Part shown: positions 28,416 to 36,592 of the stretch, piece after piece | Numbering within the stretch: the first letter of the stretch is position 1 | How the letters are laid out: the number at the start of each line of letters is the position of its first letter | Assembly: GCF_029278605.1 (NCBI RefSeq) | Contig: NZ_CP119572.1 | Coordinates: 3,038,001 to 3,102,000, forward strand | DNA: 64,000 nucleotides | DNA from: Cupriavidus sp. WKF15 | Lineage (GTDB): Bacteria > Pseudomonadota > Gammaproteobacteria > Burkholderiales > Burkholderiaceae | Direction of reading: 5' to 3' | The notes under the pieces: generated by a model | Databases searched by the model: none | What the model was told of the DNA's origin: nothing | Seen by the model: only the letters and a program-made list of their open reading frames with translations | Made by a program: the position numbers and the translations under genes

Positions 28416-29954
28416 ATGGCCGCCGCCAAGCTCGTCACGCGCTGCCCGGCCTGCCGCACCGCTTTCCGGCTGGTCGCCGACCAGCTGCGTCTGCGTCAGG
28501 GACTGGTGCGTTGCGGACACTGCGAAACCGTCTTCGATGCGCGTGAGCACCTGATCGAAGTGCCCGCGCCGGCTGCCTCGGCCTCCTCGCGGCCGCCACA
28601 GCAGGCGCCGGAACCAGTTGCGGCTGCGCCTGCCGCAACCGCGCCAACAGCGTCTTCCACTCACTTCGATCCTGGTTACGACCCCGGGTACGACGTGCCC
28701 GCGCTCGATTCGCCCACCATGATGATGGCGCCGGCCGAGGACGAAGAGGCACCCGCCGAGGTGGAAACACCGGGCGGGCAGGACGCGGGCTCTCCATCCA
28801 TCGAACCGGCTGCCGAAGACAGCGCGCAACCCGCAACGCAGGAAGCCGAAGCTTCTGAAGCCGAACCGTCGGAAGCGGAGCCTGCCGACTCCGGTCCCGT
28901 CGAGGCCGCCAACGGCAAGACTCATGCCGGCCAGGAAGCCGATCAGGCATACGCCGCGATCGGGGCCGCTCATGCTCCGTGGCCAGCGCTGGACAGCTCC
29001 GCCCTCGACGACGAGGAATCGTCCACGCGTACGACCGGGGCCGCGGCACCGAAGGCGTCTGAGGACCAAGTTGATGCACCGGTCGACGCACCTGTCAACG
29101 CACCGGTCACCGAAGAGGCCGCCGAATCCGGCGAACCCGTGCTGCGCAGCGCCAGCGAGTTCCTGCGCGCACAGTCAAGCGACAGCACCGAAACGCCAGG
29201 CAGCGCACCCCACACACCGGCCGAAGCTGCGACACCCAAAGCACCGCACGAGCCTGACAACGACTACGGCCGCAACTATGGCCCCACTTACGGGCCGAGC
29301 ACCAGCGATGCGTTCAGCGCCACCGCCGGCGCCATTGCGCGCGAGGACGTCGAGCGGCGCTGGGCACGCCAGGAGCCGCAACTGGGTCCGGCATTCGCAC
29401 CTGATTTCCTGCGCCAGGCCCGCGAGCGTGAACGCGAACGCGCGCGCGAGGCCGCGGCGACGCCTGCTCCGCCGCGCCTGCGCTATGGCTGGCACATCGC
29501 CGCCGGTGTATTGGCCATTGGGGTGCTCCTGCAGGGGCTCTACCTGATGCGAGGACAGCTCGCGGGACAGTTCCCGGCGCTGCGCCCCATGCTGGAAGCC
29601 GCGTGCAGGCCGCTGGGCTGCGTGGTGCCGCCATGGCGCGACATCGACGCGCTGCGCATCGATACCTCCCAGTTGCAGAAGCAGGATGAAGGCAGCGATG
29701 CCTACATCCTGGCGGTCACGCTGCGCAACCAGGGCCGCGCCACCACCGCCTTGCCGGCCATCGAACTGGTCATGACCGACCTGCAGGACCAGTTACTGCT
29801 GCGGCGCGTCCTGGAGCCATCCGAGTATCTGGAACCGGCGCAGAAGCCTTTCGCCACGCACGGCCTTCGTGCGGGCACGGAGCTGCAGGTTCGGGTACGA
29901 TTCCGGACTCAGCAGGCGGCGGCCAATTACCGCGTGCTGATTTTCTATCCATAG
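28416..29954 (+). CDS. Zinc-ribbon DUF3426 membrane protein
   Basis: 512 residues. The N terminus has a CxxC...CxxC zinc ribbon of the MJ0042 type ([12 protein letters not shown]...[12 protein letters not shown]). Residues about 55-330 are an acidic, Ala/Pro/Glu-rich, probably disordered linker. One membrane segment follows ([21 protein letters not shown], about 358-378), then a C-terminal DUF3426 domain with [20 protein letters not shown] and a beta-rich end. The family is typical of beta- and gamma-proteobacteria and of unknown function; the topology puts the ribbon in the cytoplasm and DUF3426 in the periplasm. The gene starts 9 bp after prmA. Confidence 0.88.
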   Translation: MAAAKLVTRCPACRTAFRLVADQLRLRQGLVRCGHCETVFDAREHLIEVPAPAASASSRPPQQAPEPVAAAPAATAPTASSTHFDPGYDPGYDVPALDSPTMMMAPAEDEEAPAEVETPGGQDAGSPSIEPAAEDSAQPATQEAEASEAEPSEAEPADSGPVEAANGKTHAGQEADQAYAAIGAAHAPWPALDSSALDDEESSTRTTGAAAPKASEDQVDAPVDAPVNAPVTEEAAESGEPVLRSASEFLRAQSSDSTETPGSAPHTPAEAATPKAPHEPDNDYGRNYGPTYGPSTSDAFSATAGAIAREDVERRWARQEPQLGPAFAPDFLRQARERERERAREAAATPAPPRLRYGWHIAAGVLAIGVLLQGLYLMRGQLAGQFPALRPMLEAACRPLGCVVPPWRDIDALRIDTSQLQKQDEGSDAYILAVTLRNQGRATTALPAIELVMTDLQDQLLLRRVLEPSEYLEPAQKPFATHGLRAGTELQVRVRFRTQQAAANYRVLIFYP

Positions 29955-30088
29955 GGCCTGTTCACGCGCAAGGCGCTCGCGCTTTCACGGTGGACGGTCC
30001 CTGGATTCCGCAGGCTTGCTGCCAAGGGCCGAATCGAGTCCGGCCGCAAGCTGCGCCCCCCGAAGATCCTGAACAGGAAGGAGCAGTG

Positions 30089-30589
30089 ATGAGCAACGTG
30101 ACTCTCGGCGGCAACGCCATTGAAGTGGCAGGCAAGTTCCCGCAACCCGGCGACAAGGCCGCCGACTTCAAGCTGGTTGGCAAGGACCTGAAGGACGTGA
30201 CGCTGGCCGACTTCGCCGGCAAGCGCAAGGTGCTGAATATCGTACCGAGCCTGGACACCCCGGTGTGCCAGGCGTCGGCGCGCAAGTTCAACGAGGCTGC
30301 CAGCGGCCTGGCCAACACCGTGGTGCTGACGGTCTCGGCCGACCTGCCGTTCGCCATGGGCCGCTTCTGCACCGCCGAAGGCCTGGCCAACGTGGTGCCG
30401 CTGTCGACGATGCGCGGCGCCGAGTTCAAGGGCAACTACGGTGTGGACATCGCGACCGGCCCGCTGGCCGGCGTGACCGCGCGTGCCGTGGTGGTGCTGG
30501 ACGAGAACAACGTCGTCAAGTACAGCCAGCTGGTGCCCGAGATCAAGAACGAGCCCGACTACGACGCCGCGCTCGCCGCACTGAAGTAA
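30089..30589 (+). CDS. tpx: Thiol peroxidase (atypical 2-Cys peroxiredoxin)
   Basis: Reduces lipid and alkyl hydroperoxides using thioredoxin. The 166-residue product has the Tpx peroxidatic cysteine Cys60 in [10 protein letters not shown] and the resolving Cys94 in RFCTAEGL, plus [13 protein letters not shown], all diagnostic. AGGAAGGAG precedes the ATG. Its context, between a DUF3426 gene and a sugar kinase gene, is not informative. Confidence 0.96.
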   Translation: MSNVTLGGNAIEVAGKFPQPGDKAADFKLVGKDLKDVTLADFAGKRKVLNIVPSLDTPVCQASARKFNEAASGLANTVVLTVSADLPFAMGRFCTAEGLANVVPLSTMRGAEFKGNYGVDIATGPLAGVTARAVVVLDENNVVKYSQLVPEIKNEPDYDAALAALK

Positions 30590-30608
30590 GCCGCCCGGCA
30601 TCCCGCAC

Positions 30609-30646
30609 CGGCCGCCTGCATTCCCGGGGCGGCCGCTTCCGTTTTC
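30609..30646 (+). terminator. Possible terminator after tpx
   Basis: CGGCCGCC (30609-30616) pairs with GGCGGCCG (30628-30635), followed by CTTCCGTTTTCT. The T-run starts five bases after the stem, so termination may be weak. Confidence 0.45.
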
Positions 30647-30699
30647 TGAAACCCTGCGGGCCGCGCACGGCCCGACCACCCCAAGTACCTGGAGAGAGC

Positions 30700-31647
30700 A
30701 TGGCCAGCCTGATCTGCGGCTCCGTCGCCTACGACACCATCATGACGTTCGACGGACGCTTCCGCGAACACATCCTGCCGGACCAGATCCACATGCTGAA
30801 CGTCTCGTTCCTGGTGCCCGGCATGCGGCGCGAGTACGGCGGCTGCGCCGGCAATATCGCCTATACGCTCAAGATGCTCGGCGGCGAGCCCGTGGTCATG
30901 GCCACGGTGGGCGCGGACGCCGAACCCTACCTGCAGTACCTGCGCGCGCTGAATATCGACACCACGCACATCCGCGTGCTGCCAGATACGTTCACGGCGC
31001 AGGCCATGATCACCACCGATCTGGACAACAACCAGATCACCGCCTTCCACCCCGGCGCGATGAGCCAGTCGCAGCTCTCCAACGTGAAGGATGCGCTGGG
31101 TGGCAGCCACGCACCGAAGCTCGGCATCGTCGCCCCGGACAGCCGCGAGGGCATGCTCCACCACGCGCGCCAGTTCGCCGAGTCCGGAATTCCGTTCATC
31201 TTTGACCTTGGCCAGGCAATGCCGCTGTTCAACGGCGAAGACCTGCGGGAGTTCGTTGAACTCGCCAGCTACGTGACAGTCAATGACTACGAAGCGCAGG
31301 TCCTGCTGTCCCGCACTGCCTGGACCAGCGCCGAGGTTGCCGCCAAGGTTCGTGCCTTCATCGTCACGCACGGCGAACGCGGCGCCAGCATCTTTGCCGA
31401 TGGTCAGCAGTACGCGATCCCGGCCGTTCCGGCCGAGCGCATCGTGGACCCGACCGGCTGTGGCGATGCCTTCCGCGGCGGCCTGCTGTTCGGCATTGAA
31501 AACGGGTTAGACTGGGAAACCACTGGCCGCCTGGCATCGCTGATGGGATCGATCAAGATCGCGCAGCAGGGTCCGCAGAACCATTGGTTGTCGCTCGACG
31601 AAATCGGCAACCGCTTCCAGTCTGCATTCGGCTACCGCTACGCCTGA
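30700..31647 (+). CDS. PfkB-family carbohydrate/adenosine kinase
   Basis: A 315-residue ribokinase-fold kinase. It shows YGGCAGNIAYTLKMLGGEP (substrate-site N-terminal motif) and the C-terminal ATP-site DPTGCGDAFRGGLLFG, where the catalytic Asp of the DxxGxGD motif is present, with Cys instead of the usual Ala. MASLICGSVAYDTIMTFDG at the start resembles bacterial adenosine-kinase-like members of the family; the acceptor cannot be proven. GGAGAGAG precedes the ATG. A small outer-membrane lipoprotein gene follows 37 bp downstream. Confidence 0.9.
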   Translation: MASLICGSVAYDTIMTFDGRFREHILPDQIHMLNVSFLVPGMRREYGGCAGNIAYTLKMLGGEPVVMATVGADAEPYLQYLRALNIDTTHIRVLPDTFTAQAMITTDLDNNQITAFHPGAMSQSQLSNVKDALGGSHAPKLGIVAPDSREGMLHHARQFAESGIPFIFDLGQAMPLFNGEDLREFVELASYVTVNDYEAQVLLSRTAWTSAEVAAKVRAFIVTHGERGASIFADGQQYAIPAVPAERIVDPTGCGDAFRGGLLFGIENGLDWETTGRLASLMGSIKIAQQGPQNHWLSLDEIGNRFQSAFGYRYA

Positions 31648-31684
31648 CCTGCGGCGAGGGCGTGGCACGTTTACGGGCATTGAA

Positions 31685-32152
31685 ATGAACAACAAACTCC
31701 GAACGGGTGTCATCGCCCTGTGCGCCGTGGCGGCGCTGATCAGCGGCTGTGCCACGGACTCCAGCTCCAACAGCGTCTACTCGACGGGCCAGGCACAGCG
31801 CGAGCAGACCGTGCGCTACGGCATGGTCGAAGGTGTGCGCGACGTCATGATCCAGGGCGGCCAGACCGGCGCCGGCACCATTGCCGGCGGCGCGATCGGC
31901 GGCGTCGCCGCAGGCAGCCTGATCGGCAGCGGCAACGGCTCGGTGGCGGCCGGCATTCTTGGCGCGGTGCTTGGTGGCATTGCCGGCAGCGCGGCCGAGA
32001 ACAAGGTCAATCAGCGGCGCGGGCTGGAGATCACGGTCCGGCTGGAAAATGGCGAGATGCGCGCGATCACGCAGGAAGCGGACGAACTGTTCCGGCCCGG
32101 CGACCGGGTGCGCTTGCTGACCTCCGGCGGCGTGACGCGGGTCACGCACTGA
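31685..32152 (+). CDS. Glycine-zipper outer-membrane lipoprotein (SlyB/Pcp-like)
   Basis: 155 residues with a lipoprotein signal peptide and lipobox ISGC (Cys at residue 22), followed by a Ser-rich stretch. Residues about 58-105 form a glycine zipper (GAGTIAGGAIGGVAAGSLIGSG and GILGAVLGGIAGSAAENKV), the 17-kDa surface-antigen/SlyB domain that inserts into membranes, and a C-terminal beta domain (LEITVRLENGEMRAIT) ends the protein. A strong terminator follows the stop. Confidence 0.9.
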   Translation: MNNKLRTGVIALCAVAALISGCATDSSSNSVYSTGQAQREQTVRYGMVEGVRDVMIQGGQTGAGTIAGGAIGGVAAGSLIGSGNGSVAAGILGAVLGGIAGSAAENKVNQRRGLEITVRLENGEMRAITQEADELFRPGDRVRLLTSGGVTRVTH

Positions 32153-32177
32153 TTCACCTGCGTCCCGGCGACTGGAG

Positions 32178-32207
32178 GCGCCGCATCCGAGAGAATGCGG
32201 CGCTTTT
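32178..32207 (+). terminator. Intrinsic terminator of the glycine-zipper lipoprotein gene
   Basis: GCGCCGCAT (32178-32186) and ATGCGGCGC (32195-32203) form a 9-bp stem followed by TTTTCTTTT. Confidence 0.92.
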
Positions 32208-32280
32208 CTTTTGAGAGGACAGGTCAGGCTGTCAGGGACAGCGCTTCCATCGCCCCCTTCCCCTTCGCAGCGGCAGGCCC

Positions 32281-32319
32281 AAAAGAAAAAACCCGCCGGG
32301 CAAGCGCCGTCGGCGGGTT
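32281..32319 (-). terminator. Intrinsic terminator of the H1-like gene (minus strand)
   Basis: On the minus strand AACCCGCCG (32311-32319) pairs with CGGCGGGTT (32290-32298), followed by a T-rich run opposite 32281-32291. It lies about 115 bp past the stop of the H1-like gene. Confidence 0.8.
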
Positions 32320-32338
32320 GGCAAGACTGGTGTCTTGC

Positions 32339-32363
32339 TGGCCGGATACGGTGTATCCGGCCA
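32339..32363. repeat. Strong hairpin in the 3' region of the H1-like gene
   Basis: TGGCCGGATAC (32339-32349) and GTATCCGGCCA (32353-32363) are perfect 11-bp arms with a three-base loop. There is no T-tract on either strand, so it is not a terminator; an mRNA-stabilising hairpin is possible. Confidence 0.6.
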
Positions 32364-32432
32364 CTATGGCACGCTGTACGTGCCCGGGCGACTCCTTGCG
32401 GATGTCGTGGCCCCCACTCGACCGAGTGAGGC

Positions 32433-33047
32433 TTACGGACGGTTGCCCGTCGGGAACGGCCAGGCAGCGGCCGGGTTCAGCGCGGTCTTGGCAGCGGCAG
32501 CAGGAGCAACGGCGGGCGCAGCGGCAGGAGCCGCCGCAGGGGCAGCCTTGGCCTTCTTCGCAGCCGGCTTCTTGGCAGCAGCCTTCTTCGCAGCCGGCTT
32601 CTTGGCGGCGGTCTTCTTGGCAGCAGCCTTCTTGGCCGGCGCAGCCTTCTTGGCCGGCGCAGCCTTCTTGGCAGCGGCCTTCTTGGCCGGTGCTGCCTTC
32701 TTGGCGGCTACCTTCTTCACTGCGGCCTTCTTGGCCGGCGCTGCCTTCTTGGCGGCGACCTTCTTTACTGCGGCCTTCTTGGCCGGCGCTGCCTTCTTGG
32801 CGGCGACCTTCTTTACTGCGGCCTTCTTGGCCGGCGCTGCCTTCTTGGCGGCGACCTTCTTCACTGCAGCCTTCTTGGCGGCCGGCGCCTTCTTGGCGGC
32901 TACCTTCTTCACAGCAGCCTTCTTGGCGGCCGGCGCCTTCTTGGCGGCTACCTTCTTCACAGCGGCTTTCTTGGCCGGTGCAGCCTTCTTGGCTGCCGGC
33001 TTGGCGGCCTTCTTGGCCGCCGGCTTCTTCTTCGCAGTCGTTGCCAT
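32433..33047 (-). CDS. Histone H1-like / AlgP-like lysine-alanine repeat protein
   Basis: 204 residues, almost wholly Lys, Ala, Pro and Val. After [21 protein letters not shown] come six copies of a 16-residue unit ([16 protein letters not shown] or [16 protein letters not shown], residues 22-117), then irregular PAKKAAAKK repeats to about residue 168, and a neutral Ala/Pro tail ending [12 protein letters not shown]. Such proteins resemble the C-terminal domain of eukaryotic H1 and bind DNA non-specifically; AlgP and BpH1-like proteins are the nearest known types. AAGGAG lies at suitable distance before the ATG. The gene has a long predicted leader and its own terminator. Confidence 0.92.
   Translation of the reverse strand: MATTAKKKPAAKKAAKPAAKKAAPAKKAAVKKVAAKKAPAAKKAAVKKVAAKKAPAAKKAAVKKVAAKKAAPAKKAAVKKVAAKKAAPAKKAAVKKVAAKKAAPAKKAAVKKVAAKKAAPAKKAAAKKAAPAKKAAPAKKAAAKKTAAKKPAAKKAAAKKPAAKKAKAAPAAAPAAAPAVAPAAAAKTALNPAAAWPFPTGNRP
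32697..32984 (-). repeat. Six tandem 48-bp repeats in the H1-like gene
   Basis: Six consecutive 48-bp units encode residues 22-117. Several units are nearly identical at the DNA level (for example the runs around 32720-32860), so copy number may vary between strains by slippage or recombination. Confidence 0.85.
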
Positions 33048-33590
33048 GGATAACTCCTTCACTAGAGAGTGAATATCGAATGACCTAGGTTGGCGACCCG
33101 ACCGACCCGAGGCGCAGCACTTTGCCACTACCCCAGTCGAGCGAGCGATTCATCGGCGCACGGCATTACCTCCGCCGCACGCTAATGAATTCGGTAGCAG
33201 GGCCGTCGCCCACGGCGACGCACTGGCGGCAAGACGGGCCCGCATGCGGGCTCCGGGCACTTGCCGCGCCCCGGAATATTCGATCAGCCCACGCCGCCCG
33301 TCGAGTCGGCGCGCAGCCAGCAATGAGGAGATATCGGACGGCTTGCCTGCGGTGCGGGCCTGGCCTCGCGCACGGCAGACGGCATTCATCTTGAGGTAGC
33401 TGGCCCATCCCGTCACTGGGCCAAAGGAGACTGCACGCGTTTTAAGAAGCCGTTCCGGCCTGGTCTGCGTCAAAGTTCTCGTGCTCCTCAGCTACCTGCA
33501 TCACTGTGTCACTGCATCGAAGCTCGCATCGCGCTCTTCGTTCAATCTTGTTTGTTCCTGCTTCGCTGCAATGAAGTGGGACTCTTGTCA
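33048..33590 (-). promoter_or_regulatory. Long predicted 5' leader of the H1-like gene
   Basis: About 540 nt between the predicted start near 33590 and the ATG. No reading frame in it has convincing composition or a ribosome-binding site. The ATG-proximal end is AT-richer with an AAGGAG sequence. A second promoter inside this stretch cannot be excluded. Confidence 0.4.
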
Positions 33591-33596
33591 AGGCGA

Positions 33597-33625
33597 ATCA
33601 TAATTCGTTTGCACGATGATGTTAA
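33597..33625 (-). promoter_or_regulatory. Predicted sigma-70 promoter of the H1-like gene
   Basis: On the minus strand TTAACA (33620-33625) and TATGAT (33597-33602) are separated by 17 bp, in an AT-rich patch unusual for this GC-rich region. It points to the H1-like gene and is preceded immediately by a minus-strand terminator. Confidence 0.6.
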
Positions 33626-33636
33626 GAAAAAAGTGC

Positions 33637-33661
33637 AAAAAAACTTGCGCGCGCGCGCAAG
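33637..33661 (-). terminator. Minus-strand intrinsic terminator upstream of the H1 promoter
   Basis: CTTGCGCGC and GCGCGCAAG form a perfect 18-bp palindrome (33644-33661), followed on the minus strand by seven T (33637-33643). It would end a transcript coming from 34.5-33.7 kb, where no gene is recognised. Confidence 0.65.
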
Positions 33662-34587
33662 TCGATCTAGATCGCGAGCACCGCTTCGCGAAGACATCGC
33701 CAACACCATCGCGCAACCTCGTCCGCATGCGTCGGCGCATGTCCTCATCAGCGACGCGAACAGGCATCGCGACGCGCGCGAATGCACGCACTCCGACACG
33801 ATCAGCGAGCGCTTCGCATCGCGCGTGAAAGCATCGCAATGCCTGCGCCGCACTCACCGAAAGCGCGCGCGCAACACGCATCGTGCCGACTGGAAAGCCG
33901 CATGAATAAAGGCTTTCCGGCAGGCGAAGCGAGGCTGTACAAGACGCGCTGCCATGCACGCACCGCACGCACGCGATCACGCGCCTCGCCCTTGCGCGCG
34001 CTGTCTCGACACCGGACGGCAAGCGCGCCGCGCGCCATGATCCTCTCGCTGCGATGACGCGCGCGATGGTCGCGCGCATCCATGTCGCCGAGCGCGCGCG
34101 ACACTGATGCGCCAACGCAACGGTTTGCATCGAAGCAACAGCTCGACGAGCTCCGAAGCGTTGCGATCCGGCAAAGCTTTCGCAATGAAGACGCGTCGCG
34201 ATGTCCGCAGGCAACGATCCGCATGCGCGTCGACACCCGTCACGCGATGCCGATGTCAGTGAAGATCGACGCTTTGCACAACCCGTTCCTGTCGCGCGAA
34301 GGATGCCGGTGAAACATCGCAACGCGGCCGCCTAGAGGATTGCTTCAGGCACGCGCGGTACACGCTTTGTTGCGACACAGAATTCCCGCAAACGGCTTGC
34401 CGATGCGGCTTTCGGAGAAACGTGCAACAGCGGCGCGGAGCCTGCGCGCGCCGGGGCGCTGATTGCGAAGCGCAAGCCGCGCCAGTAGATTGGCGAGCAC
34501 GCTTGACGCCGCACAGACTGTGCAACTGGCAGCAGCATGGCTGCCGGCACCGGCGCAAGCAACCGCCACCACCCGAGAGGAGACCTC
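33662..34587. other. Anomalous non-coding tract rich in GCGATG/CATCGC and CG alternation
   Basis: About 925 bp without a credible gene on either strand. The several open frames have cysteine- and arginine-rich, low-quality translations typical of chance frames. The DNA is unusually rich in CATCGC/GCGATG and GCGCGC words from about 33662 to 34330, with short palindromes GATCTAGATC (33664-33673) and CTTCGCGAAG (33684-33693), and GGAAAGCC / GGCTTTCC flanking about 33892-33920. The last 250 bp must hold the promoter of the DUF2147 gene. It might be a decayed gene, an unrecognised long RNA ending at the 33637-33661 terminator, or a structural DNA element. Confidence 0.4.
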
Positions 34588-35061
34588 ATGCGCATCCACC
34601 CCCAAGCCAACCCCGCGCGCGCGCTGCTGCGCGCCGGCATGTTCGCCGCCGTCTTGTTCGCGAGCGCCGCGGCGCACGCCCAGGCCACGCCGAGCGGCAA
34701 CTGGAAGACCATTGACGACACCACCGGCAAGCCACGCGGCTTGGTTGAGATCACCGAAAAGAACGGCGTCTACAGCGGCCGGCTGGTGAAGACCTTCGTC
34801 GAAGGCGACGGCAAGCCGAAGGTGTGCGACAAATGCACCGATGCGCGCAAGGACCAGCCCATCATCGGCATGACCATCCTCTCCGGCCTGCGCAAGACCG
34901 GCGATAACGAATGGAGTGGTGGCGAGATCCTCGACCCCGAGAACGGCAAGGTCTACAAGAGCAAGATGTCGCTGTCCGACGATGGCGGCAAGCTCAACGT
35001 GCGCGGCTTCATCGGCATCAGCCTGCTGGGCCGCACGCAGACCTGGGAGCGCGAGCACTGA
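34588..35061 (+). CDS. DUF2147 secreted protein
   Basis: 157 residues with a signal peptide (ALLRAGMFAAVLFASAAAHAQA, cleavage near residue 32). The mature part, SGNWKTIDDTTGKPRGLVEITEKNGVYSGRLVKTF, CxxC in VCDKCTDARKDQPIIGM and the end RGFIGISLLGRTQTWER, is a DUF2147 domain, a small beta-rich periplasmic family of unknown function. AGAGGAG precedes the ATG. It stands alone between the anomalous tract and a Bug-type gene. Confidence 0.9.
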   Translation: MRIHPQANPARALLRAGMFAAVLFASAAAHAQATPSGNWKTIDDTTGKPRGLVEITEKNGVYSGRLVKTFVEGDGKPKVCDKCTDARKDQPIIGMTILSGLRKTGDNEWSGGEILDPENGKVYKSKMSLSDDGGKLNVRGFIGISLLGRTQTWEREH

Positions 35062-35239
35062 TGGCACACTGCCGGCGCCCGCCGGTGCGTCAGGGTTTCT
35101 CCGCATCACCGCTCCAGGGAGAAGCACCGCAAGACGCACGTCAAGCAGACTGACAGCCAGTCCCGGTAACATCGTCCGGCATTCGCGGCGCAAGCGATGG
35201 CCGTCGCGCCGCGAATCGGACCCACACATCTGAGACACC

Positions 35240-36235
35240 ATGCGACAGATCCCCGCCAGCCGCGCGCTGGCCCTTGCCTTGCCATCTCTTGCCGCGGCTG
35301 CGGCAATCATCGTTGCCCTCCCCTCGCCCGCGCGCGCAGCCGATGCATGGCCGGCGCACGTCATCAAGTTCGTGGTGCCGTTCACGGCGGGCGGAGCCAA
35401 TGACCTGGTGGCGCGTGCCGCGGCCGACGCCGTCAGCAAGCGCCTGGGCCAGCCGGTCGTGATCGAGAACCGTCCCGGTGCCGGTGGCGTGGTCGGCGCC
35501 GACTTTGTGGCCAAGAACAAACCCGATGGCTATACCTTCCTCGTCGGCGCGGTCGGCACCGTGACCAACAGCCTGATCCGCACGAAGATGCCCTACGCCG
35601 CGGACGACCTGGTACCGGTGTCGCTGATCGCGGTGAGCCCTTCGGTGATCGTGGCATCGCCATCGTTGCCGGCGAACAACCTGAAGGAGCTGATCGACTA
35701 CTCGAAGAAACAAGGCGGCGGAGTGAACTTCGCCACGGCCGGTAGCGGCAGCACGCCGCACTTCGTCGAGGAGATGCTCAAGGAGAAAGGTGCATCGCTC
35801 ACGCCGGTGCCATACAAGAGCGGTTCGGAGAGCATCACCGCGGTGATGGGCGGCCAGGTCGCCGCGACATCCGAAGCGAGCGTGGTGGTACTGCCGCATA
35901 TCAAGGCGGGCAAGCTCAAGGCGCTCGGCGCAACCTGGGACAAGCGCATGAGCGCCGCGCCGGGCATCCCTACCACTGCCGAACAGGGCATGCCTGAAGT
36001 CCGCATCGGACACTGGGCCGGCATCTTCGCGCCCAAGGGCACCGACCCCGCCATCCTGAAGAAGCTCAATGCGGAGATGACCGCGGCCATGCAGACACAG
36101 GAAACGCGCGAGCGACTGCTGCCTAATGGCATTGAGCCGGCAGGGGGCTCGCAGGAGAGCTTCGTCGCCTTCATCAAGTCCGAACGCGAACGCCTGGGGC
36201 GGATTGCAAAGAACGCCAACATGAGCGCCGACTGA
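35240..36235 (+). CDS. Bug-family tripartite tricarboxylate transporter receptor (TctC-like)
   Basis: A 331-residue periplasmic binding protein with a signal peptide ending at ARAADAWP. The mature start IKFVVPFTAGGANDLVARAAADAVSKRLGQPVVIENRPGAGGVVGADFVA and the later FATAGSGSTPHFVEEMLKEK are typical of the Bug family, which binds carboxylates and many other small ligands. No tctA/tctB membrane genes are adjacent, so it is an orphan receptor, as are many in Burkholderiales. The ligand is unknown. Confidence 0.93.
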   Translation: MRQIPASRALALALPSLAAAAAIIVALPSPARAADAWPAHVIKFVVPFTAGGANDLVARAAADAVSKRLGQPVVIENRPGAGGVVGADFVAKNKPDGYTFLVGAVGTVTNSLIRTKMPYAADDLVPVSLIAVSPSVIVASPSLPANNLKELIDYSKKQGGGVNFATAGSGSTPHFVEEMLKEKGASLTPVPYKSGSESITAVMGGQVAATSEASVVVLPHIKAGKLKALGATWDKRMSAAPGIPTTAEQGMPEVRIGHWAGIFAPKGTDPAILKKLNAEMTAAMQTQETRERLLPNGIEPAGGSQESFVAFIKSERERLGRIAKNANMSAD

Positions 36236-36250
36236 GAAATATTTTTAAGC

Positions 36251-36264
36251 TGACCGGCCGGTCA
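36251..36264. promoter_or_regulatory. Perfect 14-bp palindrome, TetR-type operator candidate
   Basis: TGACCGGCCGGTCA is fully self-complementary and resembles sites bound by TetR/AcrR regulators (ACCGxxCGGT core). It lies 15 bp after the Bug gene stop and before a terminator, an odd place for an operator. No tetR gene is in this window. Confidence 0.4.
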
Positions 36265-36284
36265 TTTTCGCCAATGTACTGAGG

Positions 36285-36310
36285 CGGCCCTTCCTGCGAA
36301 GGGCCGTTTT
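36285..36310 (+). terminator. Intrinsic terminator after the Bug-family gene
   Basis: CGGCCCTT (36285-36292) and AAGGGCCG (36299-36306) form an 8-bp stem followed by TTTTCTCTT. Confidence 0.88.
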
Positions 36311-36461
36311 CTCTTCGCGCCCAGCCCCTTGGGGCCAGAGGAGTCTTGCGCGAAGCAATTTATGGCGTTTTGCGCACTATTTTGCGCCTGTTTGTTTTTT
36401 ATTTAAAACATATGAACCCGACAATCAATGTCTGTGACTTGTCCGCAACGTCAATTGCAAC

Positions 36462-36480
36462 GCAAATCATTCTCATTTAT
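36462..36480. promoter_or_regulatory. Fur-box-like site upstream of the first siderophore receptor
   Basis: GCAAATCATTCTCATTTAT, on the other strand ATAAATGAGAATGATTTGC, agrees well with the GATAAT-repeat Fur consensus. It lies about 110 bp upstream of the receptor ATG in an AT-rich stretch, consistent with iron repression. Confidence 0.75.
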
Positions 36481-36592
36481 ATTCGCACAGCCCAAATCAT
36501 CCCCCCATGACGGCATCGTCGATTCCCGTGCTTTCGCGCTGGCAGCGGCGCCGGCCGGACCCGCACCGGGGGTCGGACAAGAAACGTACGCC

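Noticed and set aside
32697..32984. Direct repeats resembling a CRISPR array
   Set aside because: The repeats are contiguous 48-bp coding units without spacers or cas genes.
32335..33072. Plus-strand frame of [14 protein letters not shown] repeats opposite the H1-like gene
   Set aside because: The hydrophobic repeats are the complement of AAGKK-type codons; the minus frame has a ribosome-binding site, terminator and known protein type.
33588..34322. Minus-strand 244-residue frame in the anomalous tract
   Set aside because: The translation is rich in Cys, Arg and Ser without domain pattern, and the frame runs through a terminator and the H1 promoter.
36428..36592. Upstream in-frame extension of the first receptor
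   Set aside because: It would include the Fur-box-like site in coding DNA and precede a clear signal peptide at 36593.
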